Assembly: GCF_000024025.1 (NCBI RefSeq)
Contig: NC_013131.1
Coordinates: 8,598,229-8,662,228, forward strand
Origin: Catenulispora acidiphila DSM 44928
GTDB taxonomy: Bacteria > Actinomycetota > Actinomycetes > Streptomycetales > Catenulisporaceae
Reading direction: 5' to 3'
DNA: 64,000 nt
Below the pieces are notes generated by a model, which did no database searches, had not been told where the DNA came from, and saw nothing but the letters and a program-made list of their open reading frames with translations. Positions 52,184 through 61,923 of the stretch are shown here, one piece after another. The position numbers and the translations under genes were made by a program. Every line of letters starts with the position of its first letter. Position 1 is the stretch's first letter.

Positions 52184-54202
52184 GTGGACAACCTTCGCTC
52201 GGCAACACGCTGGCGGTCCGGTACGGCCGCCCGGTTCGCGGCCCTGGTGGCCGCGTCCGCGTTGGTGTGGGGCGGCGTCACGAGCGCTGCTTCGGCCAGC
52301 TCGATCGCCTCCGCCTCCACCACCGTTTCGCACTCCGCGTCCACCTCAGCCTCGACCACGACCACGACCACGACCGTGACCGCGACCAAGACCGGCGCCG
52401 CTGCGGACTACGTCCACTCCTGCACCGCCCCGACGCGCCCCGGCCAGATGTCGTGTCTGGCGCTGCGCCGTACCGACGTCCGGGAGCATCCGGCATCGGC
52501 CGGCCTGGCCGTCTCCGGCTACGGTCCGTCCGACCTCCTGAGCGCCTACAACCTGCCGGGCGGCGGGTCGGGCCAGACCGTCGGCATCGTCGACGCGCAG
52601 GACGACCCGAACGCCGAGAGCGATCTGGCGGCGTACCGGTCCAACTACGGCCTGCCGGCGTGCACCACGGCCAACGGCTGCTTCAAGAAGGTCGACGAGA
52701 ACGGCGGGCGGAACTACCCCACGCCGGACACCGGCTGGGCCGGGGAGATCTCCCTGGACCTGGACATGGTCTCGGCGGTCTGCCCGGCGTGCCACATCGT
52801 GCTGGTCGAGGCCGCCTCGGCGAACATGTCGGACCTCGGTGCCGGGGTGAACCAGGCGGTGGCTCAGGGTGCGAAGTTCGTGTCCAACAGCTATGGCGGT
52901 TCCGAGGACTCCTCGGACACCTCCTCGGACAGCGCCTACTTCAACCACCCGGGCGTGGCCATCACTGCCAGCACCGGTGACTCCGCCTACGGCGCGGAGT
53001 ACCCGGCGACGTCGCAGTACGTGACGGCGGTCGGCGGCACCTCGCTGAACCGCGGCGGCGGCACGCGCGGCTGGAGCGAGTCGGTCTGGTTCACCAACTC
53101 CACGGAGGGCACCGGCTCAGGGTGCTCCTCCTACGACCCGAAGCCGTCCTGGCAGCACGACACCGGCTGCTCGCGGCGGATGGAGGCGGACGTCTCGGCG
53201 GTCGCCGACCCGGCCACCGGCGTCGCGGTCTACCAGACCTACGGCGGCAACGGCTGGTCGGTGTACGGCGGCACCTCGGCGTCGTCCCCGATCATCGCCT
53301 CGACGTGGGCCCTGGCCGGCGCGCCGAACCCGGGCGACCACGCGGCGCAGTACCCGTACAGCCACACCGGCAGCTTCAACGACGTGACCAGCGGCCGCAA
53401 CGGCAGCTGCTCCCCGGCGTACTTCTGCACCGCCGGCGCCGGCTACGACGGCCCGACCGGCTGGGGCACGCCGAACGGCACCAGCGGCTTCAGCGCGGGC
53501 ACGGCCGCCGAGACGGTGTCGGTCACGAACCCGGGGAACCAGAGTTCGGCGGTCGGTTCCAAGGCGTCCCTGCAGATCTCCGGCTCGGACTCGGCGGGCA
53601 AGTCGCTGACCTACTCCGCCACCGGTCTGCCGGACGGGCTGTCGATCAGCAGCACCGGTCTCATCACCGGGAGCCCGACCACCGCCGGGACCTTCTCGGT
53701 GACGGTGACGGCTTCTTCGGGCACCGCCACCGGATCGACCAGCTTCAGCTGGACGGTCAGCCCGGCAGGCGGCGAGACCGTGTCGGTGCGGAACCCGGGG
53801 AATCAGAGCTCGACGGCCGGAACCCCGGCGTCGTTGCAGATCTCCGCGGCAGACTCGGCGGACAATCCGCTGACCTACTCCGCCACCGGTCTGCCGAGCG
53901 GACTGGCGATCAGCAGCACCGGTCTGATCTCCGGGACTCCGAGCGCCGCCGGGACCTCCTCGGTGACGGTGACCGCGTCCTCGGGCACGGCCACCGGCTC
54001 CACCACCTTCACCTGGACAGTCACCGGTTCCGGAGGCGGCGGCTGCACCGGGCTCACGCCGTGGAGCGCGAGCACGTCGTACGTGCCGGGCGACGTGGTG
54101 GCGTACAACGGCGACAAGTACACCTCCACCTGGTACTCGACCGGAGCCACCCCGGGCGCGCCGGCCTCGTGGGCGGTGTGGCAGGACAACGGGACCTGCT
54201 GA
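52184..54202 (+). CDS. Secreted S53 (sedolisin) peptidase with two Ig domains and a chitin-binding module
   Basis: A 672-residue exoenzyme; GTG start after AAAGGAG. A signal peptide (about 1-37) is followed by a Ser/Thr stretch. The S53 catalytic residues are E187 and D191 (GWAGEISLDLDMV), the oxyanion aspartate D265 and nucleophile S364 (GGTSASSPI). The usual propeptide of about 150 residues is missing or very short. Two nearly identical putative Ig domains follow (442-524, 530-612), then a CBM5/12-type module (WSASTSYVPGDVVAYNGDKY) that binds chitin. It acts on proteins in a chitin-containing setting (inference). Confidence 0.9.
   Translation: MDNLRSATRWRSGTAARFAALVAASALVWGGVTSAASASSIASASTTVSHSASTSASTTTTTTTVTATKTGAAADYVHSCTAPTRPGQMSCLALRRTDVREHPASAGLAVSGYGPSDLLSAYNLPGGGSGQTVGIVDAQDDPNAESDLAAYRSNYGLPACTTANGCFKKVDENGGRNYPTPDTGWAGEISLDLDMVSAVCPACHIVLVEAASANMSDLGAGVNQAVAQGAKFVSNSYGGSEDSSDTSSDSAYFNHPGVAITASTGDSAYGAEYPATSQYVTAVGGTSLNRGGGTRGWSESVWFTNSTEGTGSGCSSYDPKPSWQHDTGCSRRMEADVSAVADPATGVAVYQTYGGNGWSVYGGTSASSPIIASTWALAGAPNPGDHAAQYPYSHTGSFNDVTSGRNGSCSPAYFCTAGAGYDGPTGWGTPNGTSGFSAGTAAETVSVTNPGNQSSAVGSKASLQISGSDSAGKSLTYSATGLPDGLSISSTGLITGSPTTAGTFSVTVTASSGTATGSTSFSWTVSPAGGETVSVRNPGNQSSTAGTPASLQISAADSADNPLTYSATGLPSGLAISSTGLISGTPSAAGTSSVTVTASSGTATGSTTFTWTVTGSGGGGCTGLTPWSASTSYVPGDVVAYNGDKYTSTWYSTGATPGAPASWAVWQDNGTC
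53513..54020 (+). repeat. Tandem Ig-domain coding repeat within the S53 peptidase gene
   Basis: Two units of about 265 bases encode Ig domains sharing long identical stretches such as LTYSATGLP and TVTASSGTATGST. The high identity points to recent duplication or gene conversion. Confidence 0.85.
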
Positions 54203-54423
54203 TCGGTGAGGTCGGCTCGCATCCGAGCTGACGAGACGGCTCCGGGGGCGTCGCGATATTCGCGGCGTCCGCGGAGCTGATGTGTGTCGGCACGCAGCCG
54301 TCCCCAGCGGGAACCCGCCACTCGTGGCGGGAACCTGCCACTCCCGGCCGAGGGGGACTACCCTCGAAACCGCTCCACCCTACGCAGAACATTGACTTCG
54401 TCGGGATGAGAAGGACGCTGACC

Positions 54424-57351
54424 ATGCCACGCACTCGGACACGCCCGCGATTCGGGCGGGCACTCGTGCCCATACTCGCGACCCTCACACTCACCGCCGC
54501 GACGGTCCTGCCCGCCACGGCCTCCGCGGCCGGTGCGGACCCGTCGCAGAGCACAGCGACAGCGCCGGCCGCGACGTCCACCGCGGCGTCGCTGACCCAG
54601 GCCTTCGCGGCCGGGCGGCACGTCGACGACACCGCGATCGGCGGTATCCGTGACGGATCGCTGCACACCGGCGCCGCCGACGGCCGTACCTGGGCCATCG
54701 CCGCGTTCGCCACGGCCGAGACGGCCAAGCCGCAGGAGGCGGTCGGGCTGCAGGACGCCGACACCGGCGTCTTCGTCCAGACCGGGAGCAGCTGGCATCT
54801 CGTCAGCACGGGCCTGTACGGCTGCGCCGTCGGTCTGCCCGCCGCGCTGAAGACCGCGTGGGGCATCTCCGCCTCGAGCGTGTGCACGGGTTCGGCGCCC
54901 GCCGAGCAGGCTCAGGCGCGCAAGGCGTTGGCGGCCGACACGCAGGCGGCGACGACGCCGGCGGACACTACGCCGCTCGGCCAGAAGATCGCCGACATCG
55001 CGCTGAGCCAGGTCGGGGTCCAGACCGATCCGCCGGTGCCGAACTTCAGCACCATCGACTGCGACCCGTACAGCACCCTGGTCGCGGGCTTCTCCTCCGA
55101 CAGCGACGGCTGCGGCTTCGACTCCAGCTTCAACGTCAGGAACCAGAACGAGACCTGGTGCGCCGACTTCGCGAAGTGGGTCTGGCAGCAGGCGGGCGTC
55201 ACGGCGGACATGAACACGCTGAACGCCGGCGCGGTCTCCTTCCACACCTGGGCGGTGCACCAGGGGCAGAACCCGCAGGCGAACAGCGGGACGCCCGAGC
55301 CGGGCGACGCAGTGCTCTTCTACTCGCCGGGCCGGCTCCCCAACGGCTTCGCCGACCACGTCGGCCTCGTCTCCGCCGTCCACCCCGACGGCTCGATCGA
55401 CATGGTCAACGGCGACTTCTCCGGCGGCGCGGCGGTGAACGTCCAGTACGACCAGAACATCACCGACCTGGCCGCCTTCGCCGCGAGCGTCGAGGGCCCG
55501 GGCGAGCAGTGGGCGCTGGTGACCCCGCCGACCACGGCGCAGCAGCCGAACCCGGCCGGCACGATGGACGCCGCCACGGTCGCCGTCGACGGCGCCACGG
55601 CGCGGTTCCACGCGTCCGGCTCGGTGCCCGGCGGCACGATCACCGGCTACTACTGGACCTTCGGCGACACCCGGATGACCAACGAGACCGGCGCCGACGT
55701 GACCCACGTCTTCAGCGAGCCGGGCACGTACACCGCCACCGTGACGATCACCTCCAGCTTCGGCACCACCACCACGGTGCGCAAGAACATCCAGGTCCTC
55801 GCGGCCTCCGCGGCGATCGCCACGGCGCCGACCGACCAGATCTGGTACGACCCGCTGCCGGTGGTGCAGTACACCTTCGTCCGTTCCCAGGGCGGCCTCG
55901 CAGTCGACTACTGGAACGGCGGGCAGTGGATCCAGTGGAGCGTCCCGGGCACCCCTGACGCCACCGGCAACATCACAGCCCTGACGTTCCCGGACGCGGC
56001 GAACCGGTGGGTGAACACCGCGCACGCCTTCTACCGCACCGCCGGCGGCGGGCTCGCCGAGACCACGCAGACCCCGACCGGTTGGCAGACGCAGGCCCTT
56101 CCCGGCACGGCGATCGCCGGCGGCGCGGTCAACGCGACGACGACGGCCGACGGCAGCGTCGAGGTCTTCTTCGTCAACGCGCACCGCCAGCTGTCCGCGG
56201 ACGTGCAGTCGGCCTCCGGCTGGACCACTCACGTCCTCGACCCGGCACCGGTCGCGCAGCCCGGCTCGCTGGTGCTCGCCGACACGACGAGCGGCCCGGT
56301 GATCCTCGGGATCGGCCCGGGCGGCCTGGTCACCTCGAGCACCGACATCGGCCCGGCCTGGATCACGGTTCCCATGGCGGCGTTCGCGGCCAAGGGCAGC
56401 AGCCTCGCCGCGGCCACGACGGCCTCGGGCACCGCGGAGGTCTTCTACACCACGCCCTCCGGCACGCTCGGTACCGCGACCCAGGACGGACCGCGCTGGA
56501 AGCCGTCCACGCTGCCCGGTTCGCCGGCAGCGAAGACCGGCAAGTCCGCGACGACCTACCTGCTGCCCTCGGTGCTGCCGGCGGTCGTCGGCGACTTCCC
56601 GCAGCCGCCCGGCACGCTGACCGACACGAGCGTCAGCGCTCCCCTGGGCATGGAAGTGTTCTACCTGACCGCGTCCGGCGCGCCGGGGGTCACCTACAAC
56701 GACGGCACCGGCTGGCAGACCAAGACCCTGCCGGGATCGGCTGACGGCATCGTGGGCGCGAGCGCCTACCAGGTCGACGAGGAGCCCTCGAACCTGTACC
56801 TGACCACCGGGAGCACCATCACCGAGGAGACGACCGGGGCACGCAGCGGCGATCCGTCCGGCTCCTGGAGCACGGCGCCGGCGCTGCCCACCGCCCCGTC
56901 GACCTGGGCGAACCAGATCGTCCTGTACGCGGCCGACGCCGCGGACGCGACGACCGCGCGCGCCGCCGCCGACGCCGCCGGGCTGCCCGCGCAGCAGGTG
57001 ACCACCTCCTTCGCGACGGCCTGGGCCGACACCCTCGACGGCAACTACCTCGTCTACGCGGTCGGCACCCCGGCAGTCCGCGCGCTGTACAGCAACGTGT
57101 GCAACTGGGCGAACCCGTCCGACCTCCCGGGACCGGGCACCCCGTTCTCCTACGGCGTCGACCCGGTGAACTCGGTGGCGCAACTCGGCGCCGGCAACTT
57201 CGTCAACGCCGCCGGCGCCACCGCCACGGACACCCAGGCGATCGCGACGGACCTGGCGTACTACGCGCTGCACGGCGTGCTGCCGCCCGGCGTGACGTCG
57301 GTGCCGCCGCAGGTCGGTGCGCCCTATGCCTGTATGGGGAGCCCGAGCTAA
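54424..57351 (+). CDS. Secreted CHAP-domain protein with PKD domain and C-terminal repeats
   Basis: A 975-residue exported protein; the ATG at 54424 is preferred over upstream frame positions because AGAAGGA precedes it. After a signal peptide (about 1-36) and a helical region comes a CHAP amidase/peptidase domain (about 185-350) with nucleophile C246 (ETWCADFAKWVW) and H312 (ADHVGLVSAV). A PKD domain follows (YYWTFGD, VTHVFSEPGTYTATVTI, about 375-460). The remaining 500 residues look like beta-propeller repeats with alternating VEVFF/AEVFYTT strands. It probably cleaves cell wall peptide. Confidence 0.87.
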   Translation: MPRTRTRPRFGRALVPILATLTLTAATVLPATASAAGADPSQSTATAPAATSTAASLTQAFAAGRHVDDTAIGGIRDGSLHTGAADGRTWAIAAFATAETAKPQEAVGLQDADTGVFVQTGSSWHLVSTGLYGCAVGLPAALKTAWGISASSVCTGSAPAEQAQARKALAADTQAATTPADTTPLGQKIADIALSQVGVQTDPPVPNFSTIDCDPYSTLVAGFSSDSDGCGFDSSFNVRNQNETWCADFAKWVWQQAGVTADMNTLNAGAVSFHTWAVHQGQNPQANSGTPEPGDAVLFYSPGRLPNGFADHVGLVSAVHPDGSIDMVNGDFSGGAAVNVQYDQNITDLAAFAASVEGPGEQWALVTPPTTAQQPNPAGTMDAATVAVDGATARFHASGSVPGGTITGYYWTFGDTRMTNETGADVTHVFSEPGTYTATVTITSSFGTTTTVRKNIQVLAASAAIATAPTDQIWYDPLPVVQYTFVRSQGGLAVDYWNGGQWIQWSVPGTPDATGNITALTFPDAANRWVNTAHAFYRTAGGGLAETTQTPTGWQTQALPGTAIAGGAVNATTTADGSVEVFFVNAHRQLSADVQSASGWTTHVLDPAPVAQPGSLVLADTTSGPVILGIGPGGLVTSSTDIGPAWITVPMAAFAAKGSSLAAATTASGTAEVFYTTPSGTLGTATQDGPRWKPSTLPGSPAAKTGKSATTYLLPSVLPAVVGDFPQPPGTLTDTSVSAPLGMEVFYLTASGAPGVTYNDGTGWQTKTLPGSADGIVGASAYQVDEEPSNLYLTTGSTITEETTGARSGDPSGSWSTAPALPTAPSTWANQIVLYAADAADATTARAAADAAGLPAQQVTTSFATAWADTLDGNYLVYAVGTPAVRALYSNVCNWANPSDLPGPGTPFSYGVDPVNSVAQLGAGNFVNAAGATATDTQAIATDLAYYALHGVLPPGVTSVPPQVGAPYACMGSPS

Positions 57352-57364
57352 TCAACTGCCATCT

Positions 57365-57406
57365 CGCATCGCCCCGGGTCAGCAAGCGCTGGCGCGGGGC
57401 GATGCG
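57365..57406 (+). terminator. Hairpin terminator after the CHAP gene
   Basis: A perfect 12-bp stem CGCATCGCCCCG (57365-57376) with complement 57395-57406 and an 18-nt loop, 14 bases after the stop codon. Confidence 0.78.
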
Positions 57407-57610
57407 GTTCTTGGGCGCACAAGCGGCGGCGGTCTGGACATCCACACAGGACTGAGGAAGGCAGGCTTCGTCCATCCCGCTCCACAACAGACACCAGTCT
57501 GTGACCGAACCGTGAGGCCGTAAGCGGGAACCGCGCGGCGTGCGGCGCCGTCCCACTGCTGTTACGGCTCCGTCACAGGGCGGAACCGGGGTCTCGGGAG
57601 GGCCGGGCGG

Positions 57611-58666
57611 ATGAGACAGGGTGCTCATAGAGGGCGGATGGTGGCGGTGGCGGCCGCGGTCGTGGTGATCGGGCTGAGTGCGGGATGCGGTAGCAGCAAG
57701 AGCAGCAGCTCGGCGGCGTCGAGTGTGGGCAGTGTGGCGGCGGGCGGCAACGGGGGTAGCGGCGGCGGGTTGTCCGGGGCGGCGCCGAAGGCGGGCGCGG
57801 CGCCGGCTTCGGGGAACTCGCTGGCCAAGACGCCGGTGGCCGGCCGCAGTCTGGTCTACACCGCCAGCATGACGGTGCGCACGAAGGATGTCGCGGGCGC
57901 CACCGCGAACGCCGAGACGCTGGCGGCGAGCAACGGCGGGTTCGTGGGGGACGAGAAGTCCCTGTCCGGGACAGTGGCGGATGTGAAGGGCCTGACTCAG
58001 TCGACGGTGACGCTGCGTGTGCCGTCAACCGCCTTCGACAAGGTGATCGGGCAGCTGGACAGCGGAGGGGTCGTGCAGGACGAGACCCGCTCGGCCTCCG
58101 ACGTCACCTCGCAGGTCGTGGACACCAGCACGCGCATCACCGCACAGCAGGCGAGCATCAACCGGATCACCGATCTGATGAAGAACGCCGCGAACCTGTC
58201 GGACGTGGTGACGCTGGAAAGCGAGCTCTCGCGGCGCGAGGCGGACCTGGAGTCGATGCAGGCGCAGCTGGCCACCCTGAACGACCAGGTGTCGATGTCC
58301 ACGATCACGGTCACCTTCCTCGTGCCCGAGGCACCGGCACCGCACCCCGTGGTCAAGCACCAGAACGCCCTCCAGCGCGGCCTGCACGACGGCTGGCAGG
58401 CGTTCACCGGCACGGTGAAGGTGCTGCTGGTGATCGTCGGAGCGCTGCTGCCGTTCGCAGTCCTGGTCGCAGTGCTGTGGTGGCCGGCGACGCGGGTGAT
58501 GCGGTTCGTCGAGCGAGTGCGCGCACGGCAGAGGCAGAAGGCTCGGACGGGCAGCAGCGTCTTCGCCCCGGCAACAGTTCCGGCCAATGTTCCGGCGGGT
58601 GTCGCGGCGGGCGGAGGCGATCAGCCGGGCTCCACGACCGGCGCAGCCTCAGACGACTCCGAGTAG
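57611..58666 (+). CDS. DUF4349 domain lipoprotein
   Basis: A 351-residue membrane protein. A lipoprotein signal (VAVAAAVVVIGLSAGC) is followed by a glycine/serine-rich linker and the DUF4349 domain from about residue 75: SLVYTASMTVRTKDVAGATA, ASNGGFV, STVTLRVPSTAFDKVI, then a coiled coil around LESELSRREADLESMQAQLA. A TM helix (VLLVIVGALLPFAVLVAVLW) near 280 and a basic cytoplasmic tail end the protein. The family is common but uncharacterised. ORF has no close neighbour on its strand. Confidence 0.88.
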   Translation: MRQGAHRGRMVAVAAAVVVIGLSAGCGSSKSSSSAASSVGSVAAGGNGGSGGGLSGAAPKAGAAPASGNSLAKTPVAGRSLVYTASMTVRTKDVAGATANAETLAASNGGFVGDEKSLSGTVADVKGLTQSTVTLRVPSTAFDKVIGQLDSGGVVQDETRSASDVTSQVVDTSTRITAQQASINRITDLMKNAANLSDVVTLESELSRREADLESMQAQLATLNDQVSMSTITVTFLVPEAPAPHPVVKHQNALQRGLHDGWQAFTGTVKVLLVIVGALLPFAVLVAVLWWPATRVMRFVERVRARQRQKARTGSSVFAPATVPANVPAGVAAGGGDQPGSTTGAASDDSE

Positions 58667-58737
58667 GCACAGGTGCGTGCCGAGGTCGGCGCGGTGGCCG
58701 GGGCATCGCTTCCGGTCGGCGCTCCGGCGCGGGCTGC

Positions 58738-59652
58738 CTACTCCCACTCCCACCGAATCCCGACAATCCCCGGCGGCACCGGATCCACATTGATGTGCAC
58801 CGCGTGGTGTCCGGTCATCGCCAGCTCCTCCTCGACCGCGCCCCGATAGGCGAAGCAGGCCACTGGCAGCCGCGCCGGGGCGAATCGGACCTGTAGTGCG
58901 TACTGTCCCGCTGGGAAGCGGAAGCCGCGGTGGAAGTCGCGGCATTCGACGGCGGCGTGGTCGGTCACGGCGTAGCGGATCAGGTGGGTCTGGTGGGGAC
59001 GAAGGGTTAGGTCGAAGAGGAGTTCGGCGACCAGGAGGCCGGCTTCGGGGTCGCGGCGGACGCGGCCTAGGCGGCAGTTCTCCAGGGCCTCGACGCCGAT
59101 GCGGGCGATGTCAGCGCCCGGGTCGGCGTCGACGATGGCGACGTAGCGGTCGACGTCGTCCTGGTGGGCGCGCAGGATCTGGAAGGTCTCGCGGCGCGGG
59201 GAGCAGCCCTGGTCGTCGATCCAGACCTGTTCGTGTTGGGCGGCGATGTGGAGCTTGGTGTCGGCGACGGTGCCCAGGGACGCGAGCATGTCGGTCAGGG
59301 CGGCCCAGGTGGGGAGGATGTGCCGGTATTCGCGCGAGCCCGCCGGCAGTCCCACTCCGTGTCCGCGGGGTCGGGGTGGTCCGAGCAGGACCAGCAGGGA
59401 GCCGGCCGGCAGACCGAGGATGTCTTCGAGGGCTGATACGGCGCGCAGCGAGGCCGGGCGTTCCGGTCGGCGGCGGCCGTTCTGCCAGCAGCTCAGGGTG
59501 GCGACGCCGACGCGGACGCCGCGCTCGGCCAGGTGGCGTTGGAGGCTGTCCAGCGAGAGGCCGCGCGCGGTGACGGCGGCGCGGAAGGCCTCGGCGAACG
59601 GGCCGGTGCGCAGGGCCGTCGCGGTGGTGGGCGAACCGGTGTGAATGTTCAC
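58738..59652 (-). CDS. Helix-turn-helix (XRE-like) regulator with large C-terminal domain
   Basis: A 304-residue protein from the GTG at 59652. The N-terminal helix-turn-helix is visible as GLSLDSLQRHLAERGVRVGV, TLSCWQNGRRRPERP and ALEDILGLPAGSLLVLLG. The C-terminal 200 residues are unrecognised; they include a WALTDM-type region, a VALENCRLG segment and strands around RFPAGQYALQVRF. It is divergent from the secreted cysteine protease gene 220 bases away and could regulate it. Similar proteins are common in mycelial actinomycetes. Confidence 0.8.
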   Translation of the reverse strand: MNIHTGSPTTATALRTGPFAEAFRAAVTARGLSLDSLQRHLAERGVRVGVATLSCWQNGRRRPERPASLRAVSALEDILGLPAGSLLVLLGPPRPRGHGVGLPAGSREYRHILPTWAALTDMLASLGTVADTKLHIAAQHEQVWIDDQGCSPRRETFQILRAHQDDVDRYVAIVDADPGADIARIGVEALENCRLGRVRRDPEAGLLVAELLFDLTLRPHQTHLIRYAVTDHAAVECRDFHRGFRFPAGQYALQVRFAPARLPVACFAYRGAVEEELAMTGHHAVHINVDPVPPGIVGIRWEWE

Positions 59653-59872
59653 AGTGAGACACGGAACTGCGGTGTTCAGGAGACTGTCAAGGTGTGCTGA
59701 CCCGGGGTTTGCGCGGCGTTCACACCGGCTCGGGTTGTGAAGGACCGCTACCGCGTTCACCGTGTCGCCGCAGCGCTTACCGGGACGCTGTTCGCGCTGT
59801 TCAGGGCGGACCTACGGTTACGCCACCGTTCACCATTCACCTCCACCAGGACGGACTCGAGAGGAGTCCCGC

Positions 59873-60457
59873 GTGTCCCCCACACCCCACGCCAAGCGTC
59901 CCGGACGATCGCGTATCGCAGTGCTCGCAGCCGCGGTGGCGCTGCTCACCACCATCGCGGTGCCGGCGTCGGCCGCGACCGCCAACCAGCTGTCCATCAC
60001 CATGCAGTCCCAGCAGTACTCGAACTGGTGCTGGGCCGCCACCGGCAACACCGTCGCCAGCTTCTACGGCTACCGCTACTCGCAGAACCAGTTCTGCGAC
60101 ATGGCGTTCGGCAACTCGACCAACGCCTCGTGCTCGAACTCGCAGGCCTCGCTCGCCAACGACCAGAACGCGTTCGAGCGGATCGGGATCTCGCCGGGGA
60201 ACTACGTCACCGGCTACCTCTACTACTCCTCCATCATCCGGGAGATCGATGCCGGACGGCCGGTGATGGCGCGGATCCAGTGGTCCTCCGGCGGCGGGCA
60301 CATGGAGGTGCTCTACGGCTACGACCAGAGCCAGAGCTGGGTCTACTGGGGCGACCCGTGGCCGTCCGACGACCGCTACAACTGGGGCTCCTACACCTAC
60401 TACGTGAGCAACGATTCGTTCTCCTGGACCCACTCTCTCGACTACATCGGCGCGTGA
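59873..60457 (+). CDS. Secreted papain-like cysteine protease (AvrRpt2/C39-like)
   Basis: A 194-residue exported enzyme from the GTG at 59873 with GAGGAG upstream. Signal peptide about 1-35, ending PASAAT. The mature part is compact: nucleophile C53 in QQYSNWCWAATGNTV, histidine H143 in GGHMEVLYGYD and the Asn/Asp position in YWGDPWP (D161). Three further cysteines may form disulfides. The motif set is that of the papain-like family containing AvrRpt2. It is followed 14 bases later by a membrane-anchored partner gene. Confidence 0.88.
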   Translation: MSPTPHAKRPGRSRIAVLAAAVALLTTIAVPASAATANQLSITMQSQQYSNWCWAATGNTVASFYGYRYSQNQFCDMAFGNSTNASCSNSQASLANDQNAFERIGISPGNYVTGYLYYSSIIREIDAGRPVMARIQWSSGGGHMEVLYGYDQSQSWVYWGDPWPSDDRYNWGSYTYYVSNDSFSWTHSLDYIGA

Positions 60458-60471
60458 GGAGGCGGCAGACG

Positions 60472-61308
60472 ATGAGACTCACCAGGATTCCCGCCGGGAG
60501 CGCGACCACCGCGATCGCCGCCGCGATGATGGTCACGATGAGCGGCACCGCTCACGCCGGCGCGACCGTCCCCGCGGCGCCCGCGATCCCCGCAGCTCCG
60601 TCGCCCCACGACGTCGCCGCCGCGCGTGACGCCGCGAACGGTGCGCTGCCGACCGTCGGCCAGTTCTTCGCCTCGGGCGGCCACAAGCCGCAGGGCGACG
60701 CGCACCAACTCGCCGCGGCGGCAGCCGCCGCAGCACCCCGCATCGACGGCGCGACCGTGCCGGTCTACTACCTCTCGCCGGCCTTCGTCGCGGACCCGTC
60801 CGCCTCCGGAACAGCCACGCCGGTGGCACAGCTGTCCTTCCTGGCCACCGACACGATCAGCGCGAGCGGTACGCACGCATCCGTGTGGACCGCGGATGTC
60901 GGCTCCCAAGGCTGGAAGGTCGTCAACATCGCCTCAGGCTCTGACGAGACCACATACACAGCTCAGGCGACACCAGGCGCCGCCGTCTTCGAAGAACCGC
61001 AGATCGGCGCCTGGTACCAGGTGGTCGGCGGCCGCGTCCTGCCGCTGAACGCCGCCGCGCGCGCTTCCGTCGGAAGTGGCGTCACGCTCGCCGACTACCA
61101 CCAGCTGGTCCGCACTCGCTACGCCGACAAGATGCCGGGCAGCGCCTACGACAAGGCAGGTCTGGCCGGCGGGTTCCAGCCGACCGTAGCGAGCAAGAAC
61201 TCGTCCACGAACACCGCTCCGCTCACCGCCGGCGTGGTACTGATCGGATTCGGAGTGGTCGGCGCCGGAGCCGTGAGCTGGCGACGGTCGAGAGCACAGC
61301 GCGTCTGA
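60472..61308 (+). CDS. Exported, membrane-anchored partner of the cysteine protease
   Basis: A 278-residue protein with GAGGAGG before the ATG. A signal peptide (about 1-29) is followed by an Ala/Pro-rich stretch, a folded region with VPVYYLSPAFVADP and WTADVGSQGWKVVNIASGSD, and a C-terminal TM helix (PLTAGVVLIGFGVVGAGAVS) ending in a short basic tail. The layout keeps it on the outer face of the membrane. No domain is recognised. Tight coupling to the protease gene suggests a substrate, inhibitor, chaperone or anchor. Confidence 0.78.
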   Translation: MRLTRIPAGSATTAIAAAMMVTMSGTAHAGATVPAAPAIPAAPSPHDVAAARDAANGALPTVGQFFASGGHKPQGDAHQLAAAAAAAAPRIDGATVPVYYLSPAFVADPSASGTATPVAQLSFLATDTISASGTHASVWTADVGSQGWKVVNIASGSDETTYTAQATPGAAVFEEPQIGAWYQVVGGRVLPLNAAARASVGSGVTLADYHQLVRTRYADKMPGSAYDKAGLAGGFQPTVASKNSSTNTAPLTAGVVLIGFGVVGAGAVSWRRSRAQRV

Positions 61309-61582
61309 TCAGGATTCTGATGCCGCTCGGCGCCTCGTTCCGCAGGCGTTGGGCGGCATCGCCATGCCGCGCGCCAAGCTGCGCCTCGGCGCCGACCGCG
61401 GTGACCGTCCGGAGCTGACTCGACACTCACCGCATGGAGCGGTTGCCGCACAGCCGAATCGCCGGTCGGCGAGCATCGCGCGAACAGGCGCTACGGCTTT
61501 TATGAGGGCGTACTGTTCGTCACAGCGGGACGGTTCGCTCAGCTGAGCTCAGAGCCGGCCGCGGCAAAGGAGGCCCCACACT

Positions 61583-61915
61583 ATGGCGCGGACCGGAATA
61601 CGCGGGAGCAGGATAGGCGCAGGACCCAGAGGCGAGAACGAACGAGGGCTGTCGGTCGCGCGGATCGCGGTGACCTTCTGGTGTGCGATCGGCCATTCGA
61701 CCAGCCCGGTCTTCGCGGCGACCGCGGAAGTCCCGGTGACCTGGGACTGCCACGACTGCAACCGTCCGGCGGGCCGGGACCCCGAGAATCCGCCGGCTCT
61801 GATCCCGACGGCTCCGTTCAAGTCCCATCTGGCGTATGTCCGCGAGCGGCGCAGCGACGCTGACGCCGAAGCCATCCTCAGCGAGGCGCTCACCCGGCTC
61901 CGCGCAGCCGCTTGA
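61583..61915 (+). CDS. RbpA family RNA polymerase-binding protein
   Basis: A 110-residue transcription factor. It begins IRGSRIGAGPRGENERG, a typical RbpA N-terminus, then a zinc-binding core domain with ligands C34-H38 (FWCAIGHS) and the CHDC pair (WDCHDC), and the sigma-interacting C-terminus LAYVRERRSDADAEAILSEA. RbpA binds RNA polymerase beta and the principal sigma factor and stimulates transcription in actinobacteria. AAAGGAGG lies upstream. It could be the main copy or a paralogue; the genome outside the window would tell. Confidence 0.9.
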   Translation: MARTGIRGSRIGAGPRGENERGLSVARIAVTFWCAIGHSTSPVFAATAEVPVTWDCHDCNRPAGRDPENPPALIPTAPFKSHLAYVRERRSDADAEAILSEALTRLRAAA

Positions 61916-61923
61916 CGTGAGAA

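Noticed and set aside
54358-57273. A 971-codon leftward open frame opposite the CHAP gene
   Set aside because: Antisense shadow of a gene with signal peptide, CHAP and PKD motifs; no motif of its own.
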